Of a stretch of 50,103 nt of DNA, positions 8,378-15,732 are shown one piece after another. The stretch lies in contig NZ_DIXC01000061.1 of assembly GCF_002435945.1 (NCBI RefSeq), forward strand, positions 1-50,103, given 5' to 3'. The stretch is from Mesotoga sp. UBA6090. Its GTDB lineage: Bacteria > Thermotogota > Thermotogae > Petrotogales > Kosmotogaceae. The position numbers were made by a program, and so were the translations under genes. Below the pieces are notes generated by a model. It saw only the letters and a program-made list of their open reading frames with translations, was not told the DNA's origin and did not search any database. Numbering within the stretch: position 1 is the stretch's first letter; each line of letters opens with the position of its first letter.

Positions 8378-9201
8378 TTGATGGCACCTCTCGTAAGGCC
8401 TCCGATCAAATACTTCTGCGAGAGAAGAAATAGAAGGATAGGAGGAAGAGCAGTGATGAGAGCACCTGCCGAAAGTGCACCCCATTCAACGGCACCTCCG
8501 GTTCCAACAAATCTTGAAAGGAAAACGGGAAGGGTATAATTCGCATTCTCTCTCATTATCACAAGCGCGAAAAAGAATTCGTTCCAAGAGAGAAGAAACG
8601 CAAACGTTCCGACAGCAACTATCCCCGGAACTGCCATTGGCACAATTATCTTTCTCATTGCCTGAAATCGATTACAGCCATCTATCATTGCAGCTTCTTC
8701 AAGCGCCTGGGGAATTTCATCGAAGTACCCCTTTAGCAACCAGCTGCAGAACGGGATAGTAAAGGTAGTGTATAGAATAATCAGGCCCAGGGGGTTGTTC
8801 TGAAGGGAATATCTGTTCAGGAGAGAAAAGAGACCGATAATCATTAAAATTCCCGGGAAAGCCTGGGAAGCCAGAAGCCATAGTATCAAAGGGTTCTTGC
8901 CCTTGAAATTAAATCTGGACATTGCATACCCTGCCAGTGTAGTGATAACTATGCAGAGTAGAACGGTGACTAGCGTAACCGTCATGCTGTTTGCGAAGTT
9001 CCTGCCGAAACTGGTGCTCTGGAAGATCTTCGTGTAGTTACCCAGATAGAATTTCTCCGGAAGCTTTAGAGGATTCTGATAAATATCCATAGTCTCTCTG
9101 AAAGAGTTTAGTACTAGCATCAAGAGAGGAGAGAGGATCAACAGAACCACCAAAAACGCTACGATGTTCATCGTTATTACTACGCTTCTTTTAGGCCTCA
9201 T
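8374..9201 (-). CDS. Carbohydrate ABC transporter permease (MalG type)
   Basis: A 275-residue inner-membrane permease of the carbohydrate uptake-1 (CUT1) class with six predicted transmembrane helices. The EAA loop that contacts the ATPase is at residues 168-192 (EEAAMIDGCNRFQAMRKIIV with following P). The long N-terminal periplasmic segment (ETMDIYQNPLKLPEKFYLGN) is typical of MalG-like proteins. RBS GGGAGG precedes ATG 9201, which overlaps the end of the partner permease by 11 bases. It forms a heterodimer with that partner and works with the binding protein at 10250-11503. No ATPase gene is in the operon, so a shared MsmX-like ATPase encoded elsewhere is expected. Confidence 0.92.
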   Translation of the reverse strand: MRPKRSVVITMNIVAFLVVLLILSPLLMLVLNSFRETMDIYQNPLKLPEKFYLGNYTKIFQSTSFGRNFANSMTVTLVTVLLCIVITTLAGYAMSRFNFKGKNPLILWLLASQAFPGILMIIGLFSLLNRYSLQNNPLGLIILYTTFTIPFCSWLLKGYFDEIPQALEEAAMIDGCNRFQAMRKIIVPMAVPGIVAVGTFAFLLSWNEFFFALVIMRENANYTLPVFLSRFVGTGGAVEWGALSAGALITALPPILLFLLSQKYLIGGLTRGAIK

Positions 9202-10009
9202 TTCTTACCTCCCTTATATAGAAAGCCACAGGTAGAAGGAGTATAAGCAAACAAATGACGCCGATCGCAGAGGCGTATCCTTGCTGAAAGTAGGCGAAAG
9301 CATTTTGATAAGAATACAGCGACAGTAGCATTGAAGAGTTCCCCGGTCCGCCGTTGGTCATAGAGTAGACTATGTCGAACATATTGAACGTCCAGATAGT
9401 GTTCAGAGTAACAAGAATCAGGATCAGGCTCTTCATCAAAGGCAGAGTCAGATGGAAGAACCTCTTGAATACTCCGGCACCATCTATCTCGGCAGCCTCG
9501 TATACATCAGAAGGTAGGGACTGCAATCCCGCCAAAAGAGTTACAATAACGAACGGTAGGCCTATCCATATGTTTGCGACTATACAGGCGAAGAGAGAAT
9601 ATCCCGGAGTTATCAGCCAGTTTGGAGGATTTGCAAAGCCCACCGCATTCAGAAAGGAATTCATAGGTCCCATAACTCCGAAGATGTATCTCCAAATAAG
9701 TGCCGCAACAACCGGGGTTGTTGCCCAAGGTAGAAGGATCAGCGCTCTGTACAGACCTCTTAGCTTTATGTATGGCAGGTTGAGCAGCAGAGCTATTAAC
9801 ATACCTAGAACAAGTTCAAACCCAACACAGGCGGCAGACCATATAAGGTTGTTCTTAAGGCCGGTCCAAAAAAGGTTGTCTGACATCAGGTCTCTGAAAT
9901 TCTCAAGGCCGGAGAAGTACCTTCCTCCTCCGAAGACAGCATCGGAGAAGAAGCTGTTGTATATCCCGTTGACAAATGGGTATACGCTTATTAGCGCTAC
10001 TACTATCAA
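9191..10009 (-). CDS. Carbohydrate ABC transporter permease (MalF type)
   Basis: A CUT1-class permease of at least 272 residues with six transmembrane helices and an EAA loop at about residues 168-192 (YEAAEIDGAGVFKRFFHLTL). The start is uncertain. From TTG 10009 the first helix is already partly used (VVALISVYPFVNGIY). The same frame is open for 17 more codons upstream and encodes a sensible MalF-like N-terminus (RKSETAKALPYILPVL), but contains no standard start before a stop at 10061-10063. The best RBS-ATG (ATG 10071 region, GGGAGTGATG) is in another frame. So either a rare ATA/ATT start, a recent one-base indel or a sequence error affects the 5' end. It pairs with the permease at 8374-9201. 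Confidence 0.88.
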   Translation of the reverse strand: MIVVALISVYPFVNGIYNSFFSDAVFGGGRYFSGLENFRDLMSDNLFWTGLKNNLIWSAACVGFELVLGMLIALLLNLPYIKLRGLYRALILLPWATTPVVAALIWRYIFGVMGPMNSFLNAVGFANPPNWLITPGYSLFACIVANIWIGLPFVIVTLLAGLQSLPSDVYEAAEIDGAGVFKRFFHLTLPLMKSLILILVTLNTIWTFNMFDIVYSMTNGGPGNSSMLLSLYSYQNAFAYFQQGYASAIGVICLLILLLPVAFYIREVRNEA

Positions 10010-10070
10010 TACTGGCAGTATATATGGCAGTGCTTTCGCAGTTTCGCTCTTTCTTATATGTCATCACTCC

Positions 10071-10134
10071 CGGTAGTTACCGAGTGAATCGGTAGTATGT
10101 ATCTCATCGATTGCCAGTATTACCGTATACTGGC
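10071..10134 (-). repeat. Cluster of inverted repeats between binding-protein and permease genes
   Basis: Three inverted repeats lie close together in the 240-base gap between the binding-protein gene (ends 10250) and the permease gene. GCCAGTAT and ATACTGGC (10113-10120 and 10127-10134) form a perfect 8-bp stem with a 6-base loop. TACCGA and TCGGTA (10078-10083 and 10089-10094) form a 6-bp stem with a 5-base loop, overlapping a third pair CGGTA/TACCG (10071-10082). No T run follows, so these are not standard terminators; an mRNA-stabilising or expression-lowering structure, or operator half-sites, are the alternatives. Confidence 0.6.
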
Positions 10135-10249
10135 GAATACACTCTAACTAATGTAAAAATCATGAAAGGAACGTCTCAAAAAACCAAGATCAAAAAGTCT
10201 TTCCAGCTTCTCCAGGGTATTCCTTTCAGTTTCCTTCAGTTGCAACAAA

Positions 10250-11503
10250 TCATTGAAGCCCGAGTTTCTTCAGCATTTTGTTTCCCTCAGTAACTGTATC
10301 CTTCAGCGCGGCATCCAAAGTCATGCTACCGAGGATGACCTTTTCTAGATTTGGAACGAACACTTTCCATTCGAAAGTATAAAATCCGGGCATTCCAGGC
10401 TTAACGTTGTCTGAGTATTGGAGCCAGGCTTTTGCGATGTCCCATTCATTTTCCGGAGAGCTGAATCTCGGATCCTCTAGAGATGACTCTCTGACAGGAA
10501 AGAGATAATCACTGTAGCTTATCTCTGCGGAGTTTTCAGTATTTGTCATGAACTCTATGAAGGCAAAGGCCTCATCCTTGTGCTTGGACAGCTTCGAGAT
10601 GCCAAAAGCCTGGGGGTCGGACGCATTGATCCTGTTGTCACCGTTCTTGACAAGAAGCATACCCCAGTCAAAGCCTTTGTTCTGAAGCAAAAAGCGTCTA
10701 TTCCAGCAACCGAAGGTAACCATTGCGTACTTCCCGTTTATGAATCCCTGCATGAGGGAAGTATAATCTATACTTATAACGTCTCTAGGCATCACTTGGT
10801 GTTCAGTTATCAGTGAAAGGTAGAACTGTATTGCTTCTCTTGCTCCATCATTGATCTCGACCTTCCATTTATGATTGCTGTCCTTCGTGAGTACCGTTCC
10901 GTTTTTCTGAGCGATCAACGTCCAGTGAAACCTCTCCATTAGTGGAGCAAGGATTCCCCAGGTTATTACTTTCCCGTTTTCATCTTTCTTTGTAACGCTT
11001 TGAGCAATATCGAGCAGCTGTTCCCACGAAATCATTCTGTCGAGAGGTAATCTAATTCCGTTTTCTTCGAATATGTCCTTGTTGTAGAAGATTACCTGTG
11101 TTTCCTGACACCAGGGGATCCCGTATAGATTGCCACTGAAATCGTAGCAGTCTTCGAATATATGGGCCGGGATGTCGTCAATCATGTCGTCAGTGACGTA
11201 ACTGTTAAGGGGGGCTGCATATCCCATCATTCCATATTCTCGGAATTTCTCGGCGTCAGTGTGGAAGACGTCCGGCGCGTTTCCGCCTTGAAAACTTGTC
11301 AGCAGATACTGGTCTGAAGACTCCCAGGTGCCCCAGATAATGTTCACCTGAATATCCGGATTATCCATGTTCCATATATCGACCAGATCGTATATCTTGT
11401 CAACGGCTGCAGGTTGCCAGGCAAGACAGTAAAAGTCCAGGGTAATGGCGAAGACCGCCTCGGTAATTATTAGAAGCAATGAAATGACAAATACCTTCTT
11501 CAC
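10250..11503 (-). CDS. Sugar ABC transporter substrate-binding protein
   Basis: A 417-residue extracellular solute-binding protein (family 1, CUT1 class). Signal peptide at residues 1-19 (MKKVFVISLLLIITEAVFA), then the typical N-lobe text with a WxxE-like WNMDNPDIQV and GGNAPDVFHTDAE, the hinge region IPWCQETQVIFYNKDIFEEN, and a C-lobe with AFAFIEFMTN. No lipobox cysteine, so it is free in the periplasm or toga space. The start is GTG 11503 with RBS GGAGGG. It delivers the substrate to the permease pair downstream. Its sugar is unknown; the aromatic residues in the cleft cannot be assigned from sequence alone. Confidence 0.92.
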   Translation of the reverse strand: MKKVFVISLLLIITEAVFAITLDFYCLAWQPAAVDKIYDLVDIWNMDNPDIQVNIIWGTWESSDQYLLTSFQGGNAPDVFHTDAEKFREYGMMGYAAPLNSYVTDDMIDDIPAHIFEDCYDFSGNLYGIPWCQETQVIFYNKDIFEENGIRLPLDRMISWEQLLDIAQSVTKKDENGKVITWGILAPLMERFHWTLIAQKNGTVLTKDSNHKWKVEINDGAREAIQFYLSLITEHQVMPRDVISIDYTSLMQGFINGKYAMVTFGCWNRRFLLQNKGFDWGMLLVKNGDNRINASDPQAFGISKLSKHKDEAFAFIEFMTNTENSAEISYSDYLFPVRESSLEDPRFSSPENEWDIAKAWLQYSDNVKPGMPGFYTFEWKVFVPNLEKVILGSMTLDAALKDTVTEGNKMLKKLGLQ

Positions 11504-11514
11504 TCAAATCCCTC

Positions 11515-12525
11515 CTAGCTTGAGACCTTTACGACAATCTTGGCTTTGGTCTTATCTGTAGCGTCTTTGAAAGCTTCTACAATATTCTCGAGGTCCCATA
11601 CTTTGGAAATCAGTTTAGAAAAAGAATCTGGATCACTGGTGATGAAGCCGAAGGCCTTCTTGAAATCCTTCTCGGAGAAACCAAAAGCGCCGACGAGGTC
11701 TATCTCTTTATAGTGAATAAAGTAAGGATCTATCTCCAGGACCGCGTCTCTCGACATTCCACCAAACAACTCAAATGTTCCGCCTGGATGGACGAAAGGC
11801 AGAAGCGAATCGACAAGTTCCTTTCTGTCATTTGCAAGGATAATTGAATCGAAGCGAGGATCACTGTTCTTGAAGCTTTCGAAACCAGACTCACTGAAGT
11901 CTATCGTCTTGAGGCCACAGTTCTCAGCCATAGATAGCCTGTTCTCATCGATATCGGAAATGTATGTCTCACATTTCATGTTTTTCAGAGCGTTTCCAAG
12001 GAGCAATCCCATAGGACCGCTTCCAACAACCAGGACTCTGTCTTCGGGGGTTATCCTGGCTTTGTCTATGCCATGAATTGCGCAGGCGAGCGGTTCTGTC
12101 AGGGTTGCGGTACTCTCGGGGACATGATCCGGGATCTTCAGAGTTGCCCTTTTCAGGATTTCTAATGGCACTTTCACATACTCGGTGAATGCTCCTTCGA
12201 CCCAATGCTTCTTTGAGCAGAGTTCGGGAACTCCTTTCTGGCACATTTCACATTTGCCGCACTCTATGTATGGAGCAATCACATAGCTGGTATCACCGAA
12301 ATCGTAGTCTACCGACGCTCCTTTTTCAACTATCTCTCCGGTGAACTCATGCCCTAGAATGCAAGGCGGTTTGAACATGTGATGGCCTTTGTTGAATGTC
12401 TTTATATCCGTGCCACAGACGCCAACCATACCTATCTTCACAAGACCTTCGTCTGCCTGGATAACGGGCTTGCTTATATCATCGATTTCGATCTTCCCGA
12501 TGCCCTTGTAGATTGCTGCCTTCAA
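11515..12525 (-). CDS. Zinc-dependent alcohol/polyol dehydrogenase
   Basis: A 336-residue medium-chain dehydrogenase (MDR family, sorbitol/threonine/galactitol-phosphate dehydrogenase group). Catalytic zinc ligands: Cys37 (GVCGTD), His59-Glu60 (LGHE). Structural zinc cysteines 89, 92, 95 and 103 (CGKCEMCQKGVPELC) are all present. The NAD(P)-binding Rossmann motif is VVGSGPMGLLLG near residue 167. The start is probably TTG 12525 with GAGGTGG just upstream; a GTG at 12534 overlaps that site. It likely oxidises a hydroxyl of the imported polyol or sugar, or of its phosphate, before aldol cleavage. It lies between the exported sulfite-oxidase-fold protein and the binding-protein gene in the same operon, 12 bases before the latter. 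Confidence 0.9.
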   Translation of the reverse strand: MKAAIYKGIGKIEIDDISKPVIQADEGLVKIGMVGVCGTDIKTFNKGHHMFKPPCILGHEFTGEIVEKGASVDYDFGDTSYVIAPYIECGKCEMCQKGVPELCSKKHWVEGAFTEYVKVPLEILKRATLKIPDHVPESTATLTEPLACAIHGIDKARITPEDRVLVVGSGPMGLLLGNALKNMKCETYISDIDENRLSMAENCGLKTIDFSESGFESFKNSDPRFDSIILANDRKELVDSLLPFVHPGGTFELFGGMSRDAVLEIDPYFIHYKEIDLVGAFGFSEKDFKKAFGFITSDPDSFSKLISKVWDLENIVEAFKDATDKTKAKIVVKVSS

Positions 12526-12551
12526 ATGAACCACCTCTTATTGCAGATAAC

Positions 12552-12569
12552 GGGGGAGTTGCCTCCCCC
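12552..12569 (-). repeat. GC-rich intercistronic hairpin with GCAA loop
   Basis: On the minus strand GGGGGAG and CTCCCCC pair perfectly around a GCAA tetraloop, a stable GNRA type. It lies in the 53-base gap between the stop at 12579 and the dehydrogenase start at 12525. No T run follows, so termination is unlikely; an RNA-processing or stabilising hairpin is more likely. Confidence 0.7.
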
Positions 12570-12578
12570 ATCACGAAA

Positions 12579-13076
12579 TCACATCTCAGCCCTAACTTCG
12601 ATTACGTACCATGCCCAGTTGTCAGACGGATACTTGTCGGTGATCTCCGGGAAGTCGTTGATCGGATATGCAAGCTTTATGGGGCCACCCTGGCTCGCAG
12701 GAAGAGCCCTAAGGTTTTCGCCCGATCTGGTTGAGTGAGTCAGCATTATCGGAAACTTCAATGCATCCTCGTAAGAGACTGCGAACTCTTTCTCGTCGGA
12801 GCATACCAGAACAACATTCTTTGTTCCAGAAGGAACTCCCACGAACTTCAACAGATCGGCGAGAGCCACTCCAACATATGTCTTGTCTCCCATCCACGGA
12901 TCGGTCACAAAGAACTCGGTTTGGGGCAGTTCTTTGAACTCGTCAAGTGTGAGTTGCCAGACGCCTTCCTCATTTCTCAGTGCGATCACGCCGCTGATCT
13001 TGAGTACGGGATTTGCGATCACCGCGGTCGAAATAAGAAGCATTGCCGCAAGAACAACCAGTAAGGTTTTCTTCAT
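12579..13076 (-). CDS. Exported sulfite-oxidase-fold (molybdopterin-domain-like) protein
   Basis: A 165-residue exported protein. Signal peptide at residues 1-21 (MKKTLLVVLAAMLLISTAVI then ANP). The rest resembles the small oxidoreductase molybdopterin-binding (sulfite oxidase) fold: GVIALRNEEGVWQLTLDEFK, LPQTEFFVTDPWMGDKTYVG, VPLADLL-like VALADLLKFVGVP, and PASQGGPIKLAYPI near the end. It is about half the length of real molybdenum sulfite oxidases and has only one cysteine after the signal peptide (VLVCSDEKEF), so a bound molybdenum cofactor is doubtful; many such short proteins are probably ligand-binding. RBS AAGGAGGGG precedes ATG 13076. Its position between an exported phosphoesterase and the transporter genes suggests a role on the extracytoplasmic substrate. 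Confidence 0.7.
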   Translation of the reverse strand: MKKTLLVVLAAMLLISTAVIANPVLKISGVIALRNEEGVWQLTLDEFKELPQTEFFVTDPWMGDKTYVGVALADLLKFVGVPSGTKNVVLVCSDEKEFAVSYEDALKFPIMLTHSTRSGENLRALPASQGGPIKLAYPINDFPEITDKYPSDNWAWYVIEVRAEM

Positions 13077-13090
13077 ACGTATTCCCCTCC

Positions 13091-14695
13091 TTATTCTTCC
13101 TGAACAATTCCCTCGGCCACCAACAGCTTGATCGGATCGACCACTCTCTCGCTGTTTCTAAAGATTCCGTAGAGAGAGTACTTCTCATCTTTGGAAATGG
13201 CAAATGGAATGTCCAGATTGGTTATTTGAACCATGAAAGTATCGCTACCATCGTTAAATGTGTAGGTTGTACCCCACTGACCGGTATTGGAACAATTTGA
13301 GACGAGCACAAGAGATCCCTCGAAGTATTCTGGATTGGTTTTCATAGATTTGATATCTACCGGCGCATTTCTGACGAAGAGCTTCTTTCTGAATTCTTTG
13401 TCTCCGACGCGCACAACAATCTCGTTTAGGCCATCTGGAAAGGAAGAGAGATTAACGTTGAAATGGTACTCGCTCCAGAACCTCATCTCTCTCTTCAAAA
13501 CATCACATTCGAAGACACGATCATTGAGAAGTACTTCAATATCGTCCGATACTGAAGGAAATGTGCAGAATCGGATATACTCCACTCCGGAATAGGGAGT
13601 CTCTCTGCTCATGTCGAACCACCCGGAATAATCGTCTGTAAGAGTTACGAAGCTGTAATTCAAATCGCTTCTCTTCATTTCAAAAAGCGTGAATCCATAT
13701 TCGTCACCCGTTGGGGAAGGACCTTCCCACCAAGCTCCAGAAACGGCGCCGCAGGTTAGCTCAACAAAAGGGGCATCGAAGTACTCTATCATAGTATGTC
13801 TATGGCCGCTGATGTGATATGAACAGTCGTCTGCAAAGATCTGCATCATTTCATAATAATTGTCGGTCTTTGCCAGATTGAATATCGGTTCATGAGAGAA
13901 AACAATTATTCTGGTATTGAGAGGGACAGATTCTATATCTCTTTTTAGCCATTCGAGCTGCACTGAGTCGATCTCGTAGATGAAGCTGCCATCGAGCACA
14001 TTATGAGTATTGAGTACAATGTAGTGCGTTCCAAAGCTGTTGAAAGAATAATACTTAGGTCCGTAGACGTTGTGAAAAATATCGTACGAATCGGCCTTCC
14101 TCCGGTTTGTCTCATGATTTCCAATTGAGTAGTAAACTGGGATGTCTCCGACCGTGAGATAGTCTTTCACCTTAGTAGCCCATCTGGTTGCAGTCTCATC
14201 GTCGATGTCCTTGATGCTTGCTCCCATGTCACCGTTGCAGACGATGAAATCGGGACTTATTGTTTCGAGAATCGAAACTAGTTTAGTCATGTATTCATCT
14301 GGGTTGTCGACCATCTCTCTGTCCCCTAGAGATTCATAGAAGAGGTCTGGATCATCCGCGTAGTGAATATCGTTTACAACGGCGAAGACGCCGTTCTCCA
14401 CAACCGGCGTCAGCAAGAAGTCGTGACTTTCGACTCCTCTAACATACCACTCGCTGCATACATAACCGTCGGGCTTAATCAAGAATACGAAGCCATCCGA
14501 ATCAGAGATGTTGTAGAACCCGTCACTGTCTGAAGATACTATCTCAATTCCGTTCGAAATAAGGCAACCCTGAACGGTCTGATCCTCTGGGTCGAGTATC
14601 CGGTTTGAGTTCAGATCAACAAACACATGGCCCTCAATTGCAAAAACAGCGCTGAGAAAAAGAAATAAGAAAACCATCAAGAGTGCTTTCTTCAT
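13091..14695 (-). CDS. Exported calcineurin-like metallophosphoesterase
   Basis: A 534-residue exported enzyme. Signal peptide at residues 1-19. Residues 21-95 form an N-terminal beta domain of the SdrD/carboxypeptidase-regulatory type (GHVFVDLNSNRILDPEDQ), as in other MetallophosN proteins. The catalytic domain has all five metal-binding motifs: DIH 109-111, NGD 154-156, GNHE 192-195, SHEP with His268, and GHRH 297-300. A C-terminal beta domain (about 370-534) completes it. It should hydrolyse a phosphomonoester or phosphodiester outside the cytoplasm. RBS GAGGGG precedes ATG 14695. As second gene of the operon, 20 bases after the aldolase gene, it may free the transported compound from a phosphorylated precursor; that link is inference. 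Confidence 0.88.
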   Translation of the reverse strand: MKKALLMVFLFLFLSAVFAIEGHVFVDLNSNRILDPEDQTVQGCLISNGIEIVSSDSDGFYNISDSDGFVFLIKPDGYVCSEWYVRGVESHDFLLTPVVENGVFAVVNDIHYADDPDLFYESLGDREMVDNPDEYMTKLVSILETISPDFIVCNGDMGASIKDIDDETATRWATKVKDYLTVGDIPVYYSIGNHETNRRKADSYDIFHNVYGPKYYSFNSFGTHYIVLNTHNVLDGSFIYEIDSVQLEWLKRDIESVPLNTRIIVFSHEPIFNLAKTDNYYEMMQIFADDCSYHISGHRHTMIEYFDAPFVELTCGAVSGAWWEGPSPTGDEYGFTLFEMKRSDLNYSFVTLTDDYSGWFDMSRETPYSGVEYIRFCTFPSVSDDIEVLLNDRVFECDVLKREMRFWSEYHFNVNLSSFPDGLNEIVVRVGDKEFRKKLFVRNAPVDIKSMKTNPEYFEGSLVLVSNCSNTGQWGTTYTFNDGSDTFMVQITNLDIPFAISKDEKYSLYGIFRNSERVVDPIKLLVAEGIVQEE

Positions 14696-14715
14696 AAACG
14701 TCCCCTCATTTCGGT

Positions 14716-15453
14716 CTAGCCGTGAACAGTTTTCAAAAGCTTTTCGACATATTCAGTCTGGTCATCGGCCTGAAATACATTTCTGCCGTAAGCAACTCCC
14801 ATCGCGCCGAGCTCCAGAGCCTCCTTTGCCATTTCAAAGGCATCCTTTCCCTTCGGCCCGCCGGCAATCACGACGGGCACAGGGACTGATTCCAGAACCT
14901 TCGTAAATGACTCAAAGCCCGTGTAATAGACCTTTATCAGATCGGCGCCCAGTTCATAGGCGACCCTGGCTCCGAGTGCAATATATTCGGGGTCAGTGAA
15001 GTGATCCATGGCCTGCGGAAGCATTTCAGTAATCAATGGCATTCCTAGCTTGCTGCATTCTTCTGCCACTTTTCCGATAATTTCAAGCGACGCATTTTCA
15101 CCATCGCCTCCTATGAATCCCATAACAACGACTCCGTCTGCTCCTATTGATAACGCGTGTTCGACGGAAGTAGTAATTCTGTGGTAGTCAAACTTTGTGG
15201 AGTAGTTAGTAGAGGCCCCCGTTATTCTGCATAGAATCGAAACCTTTCCTCCAAGCAAATCTCCGTTCTTTTCGATGACGCCTGGATTTAGAATCATCGC
15301 ATCGGGCCGGCTAGCAACTATGTTGCTCAATGTCCTCCTGATATCTCTGATGCCTTCTATCGGACCCTGGAACTGCCCGTGATCCAGAGCGACGATCACA
15401 GTTTTTCCGTCTTCTCTGAGTATCCGGCTCATTCTAATCAGTTTTCCCGTCAT
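14716..15453 (-). CDS. Class I (DhnA/FbaB-type) aldolase
   Basis: A 245-residue cytoplasmic TIM-barrel aldolase of the DeoC/LacD/DhnA group, which includes class I fructose-bisphosphate aldolase FbaB, LsrF and the archaeal ADH synthase. Conserved ALDHG lies at residues 22-26, and the Schiff-base lysine is Lys174 in GADLIKVYYTG, followed by the phosphate-binding IAGGPKG (197-203) and GVAYGRNVFQ. The motifs are complete, so it should be active on a phosphorylated ketose or deoxy-sugar. It is the first gene of the 12-gene operon; RBS AGGAGA precedes ATG 15453. At 245 residues it is closer to LsrF/ADH-synthase-like forms than to long FbaB, so cleavage of fructose-1,6-bisphosphate itself is not assured. 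Confidence 0.88.
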   Translation of the reverse strand: MTGKLIRMSRILREDGKTVIVALDHGQFQGPIEGIRDIRRTLSNIVASRPDAMILNPGVIEKNGDLLGGKVSILCRITGASTNYSTKFDYHRITTSVEHALSIGADGVVVMGFIGGDGENASLEIIGKVAEECSKLGMPLITEMLPQAMDHFTDPEYIALGARVAYELGADLIKVYYTGFESFTKVLESVPVPVVIAGGPKGKDAFEMAKEALELGAMGVAYGRNVFQADDQTEYVEKLLKTVHG

Positions 15454-15467
15454 GACATCTCTCCTAT

Positions 15468-15486
15468 CATTTGTTCAGAACATATG
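15468..15486 (-). promoter_or_regulatory. Candidate SorC operator in front of the 12-gene operon
   Basis: A 19-base near-palindrome (plus strand CATTTGTTCAGAACATATG, centre at 15477) with 8 of 9 arm positions paired. It contains TGTTC/GAACA half-sites like those of LsrR- and SorC-type regulators. It lies between the -10 box (15494-15499) and the aldolase start, where a bound repressor would block transcription. The operon encodes a SorC regulator, the likely ligand. Confidence 0.55.
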
Positions 15487-15493
15487 TGCCTAG

Positions 15494-15521
15494 ATTATAG
15501 TACATTCTTTCTGAAAAACAA
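15494..15521 (-). promoter_or_regulatory. Sigma-70-type promoter of the 12-gene operon
   Basis: On the minus strand TTGTTT (15521-15516) and a perfect TATAAT (15499-15494) are separated by 16 bases. The predicted transcription start falls about 7 bases downstream, just before the palindrome at 15468-15486. No other equally good promoter is seen between here and 3476. Confidence 0.6.
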
Positions 15522-15732
15522 AATCAAAGCGAAGGATTTGGCAGTTTTATTTTGGGTGAACAATTAGGAATAGGAGTGAAAATTGGTTTCGGCGTTTGGA
15601 CCCATGAAGGTGTACTACTGTTCAATTTCCGTTCTCTTCTACTGCAGAAGGCAATTTAGTTCTGGGTTAGCTTTGACACCAGATGATTCCAGACACGGTT
15701 CTATGATGGAATGAAGATTGTTGAAGAAGCCT

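Noticed and set aside
8378..8485. 36-codon 5' extension of the PfkB gene
   Set aside because: It would read through the permease gene in another frame; ATG 8377 with the ATGA overlap and the standard N-terminus MRIAVIGA is better.
9372..10076. 234-residue plus-strand open frame
   Set aside because: It is antisense to the well-supported MalF-type permease, has no ribosome binding site and no family resemblance.
12579..13076. Molybdenum-containing sulfite oxidase
   Set aside because: Too short and without the usual cofactor-binding cysteine arrangement; only the fold is claimed.
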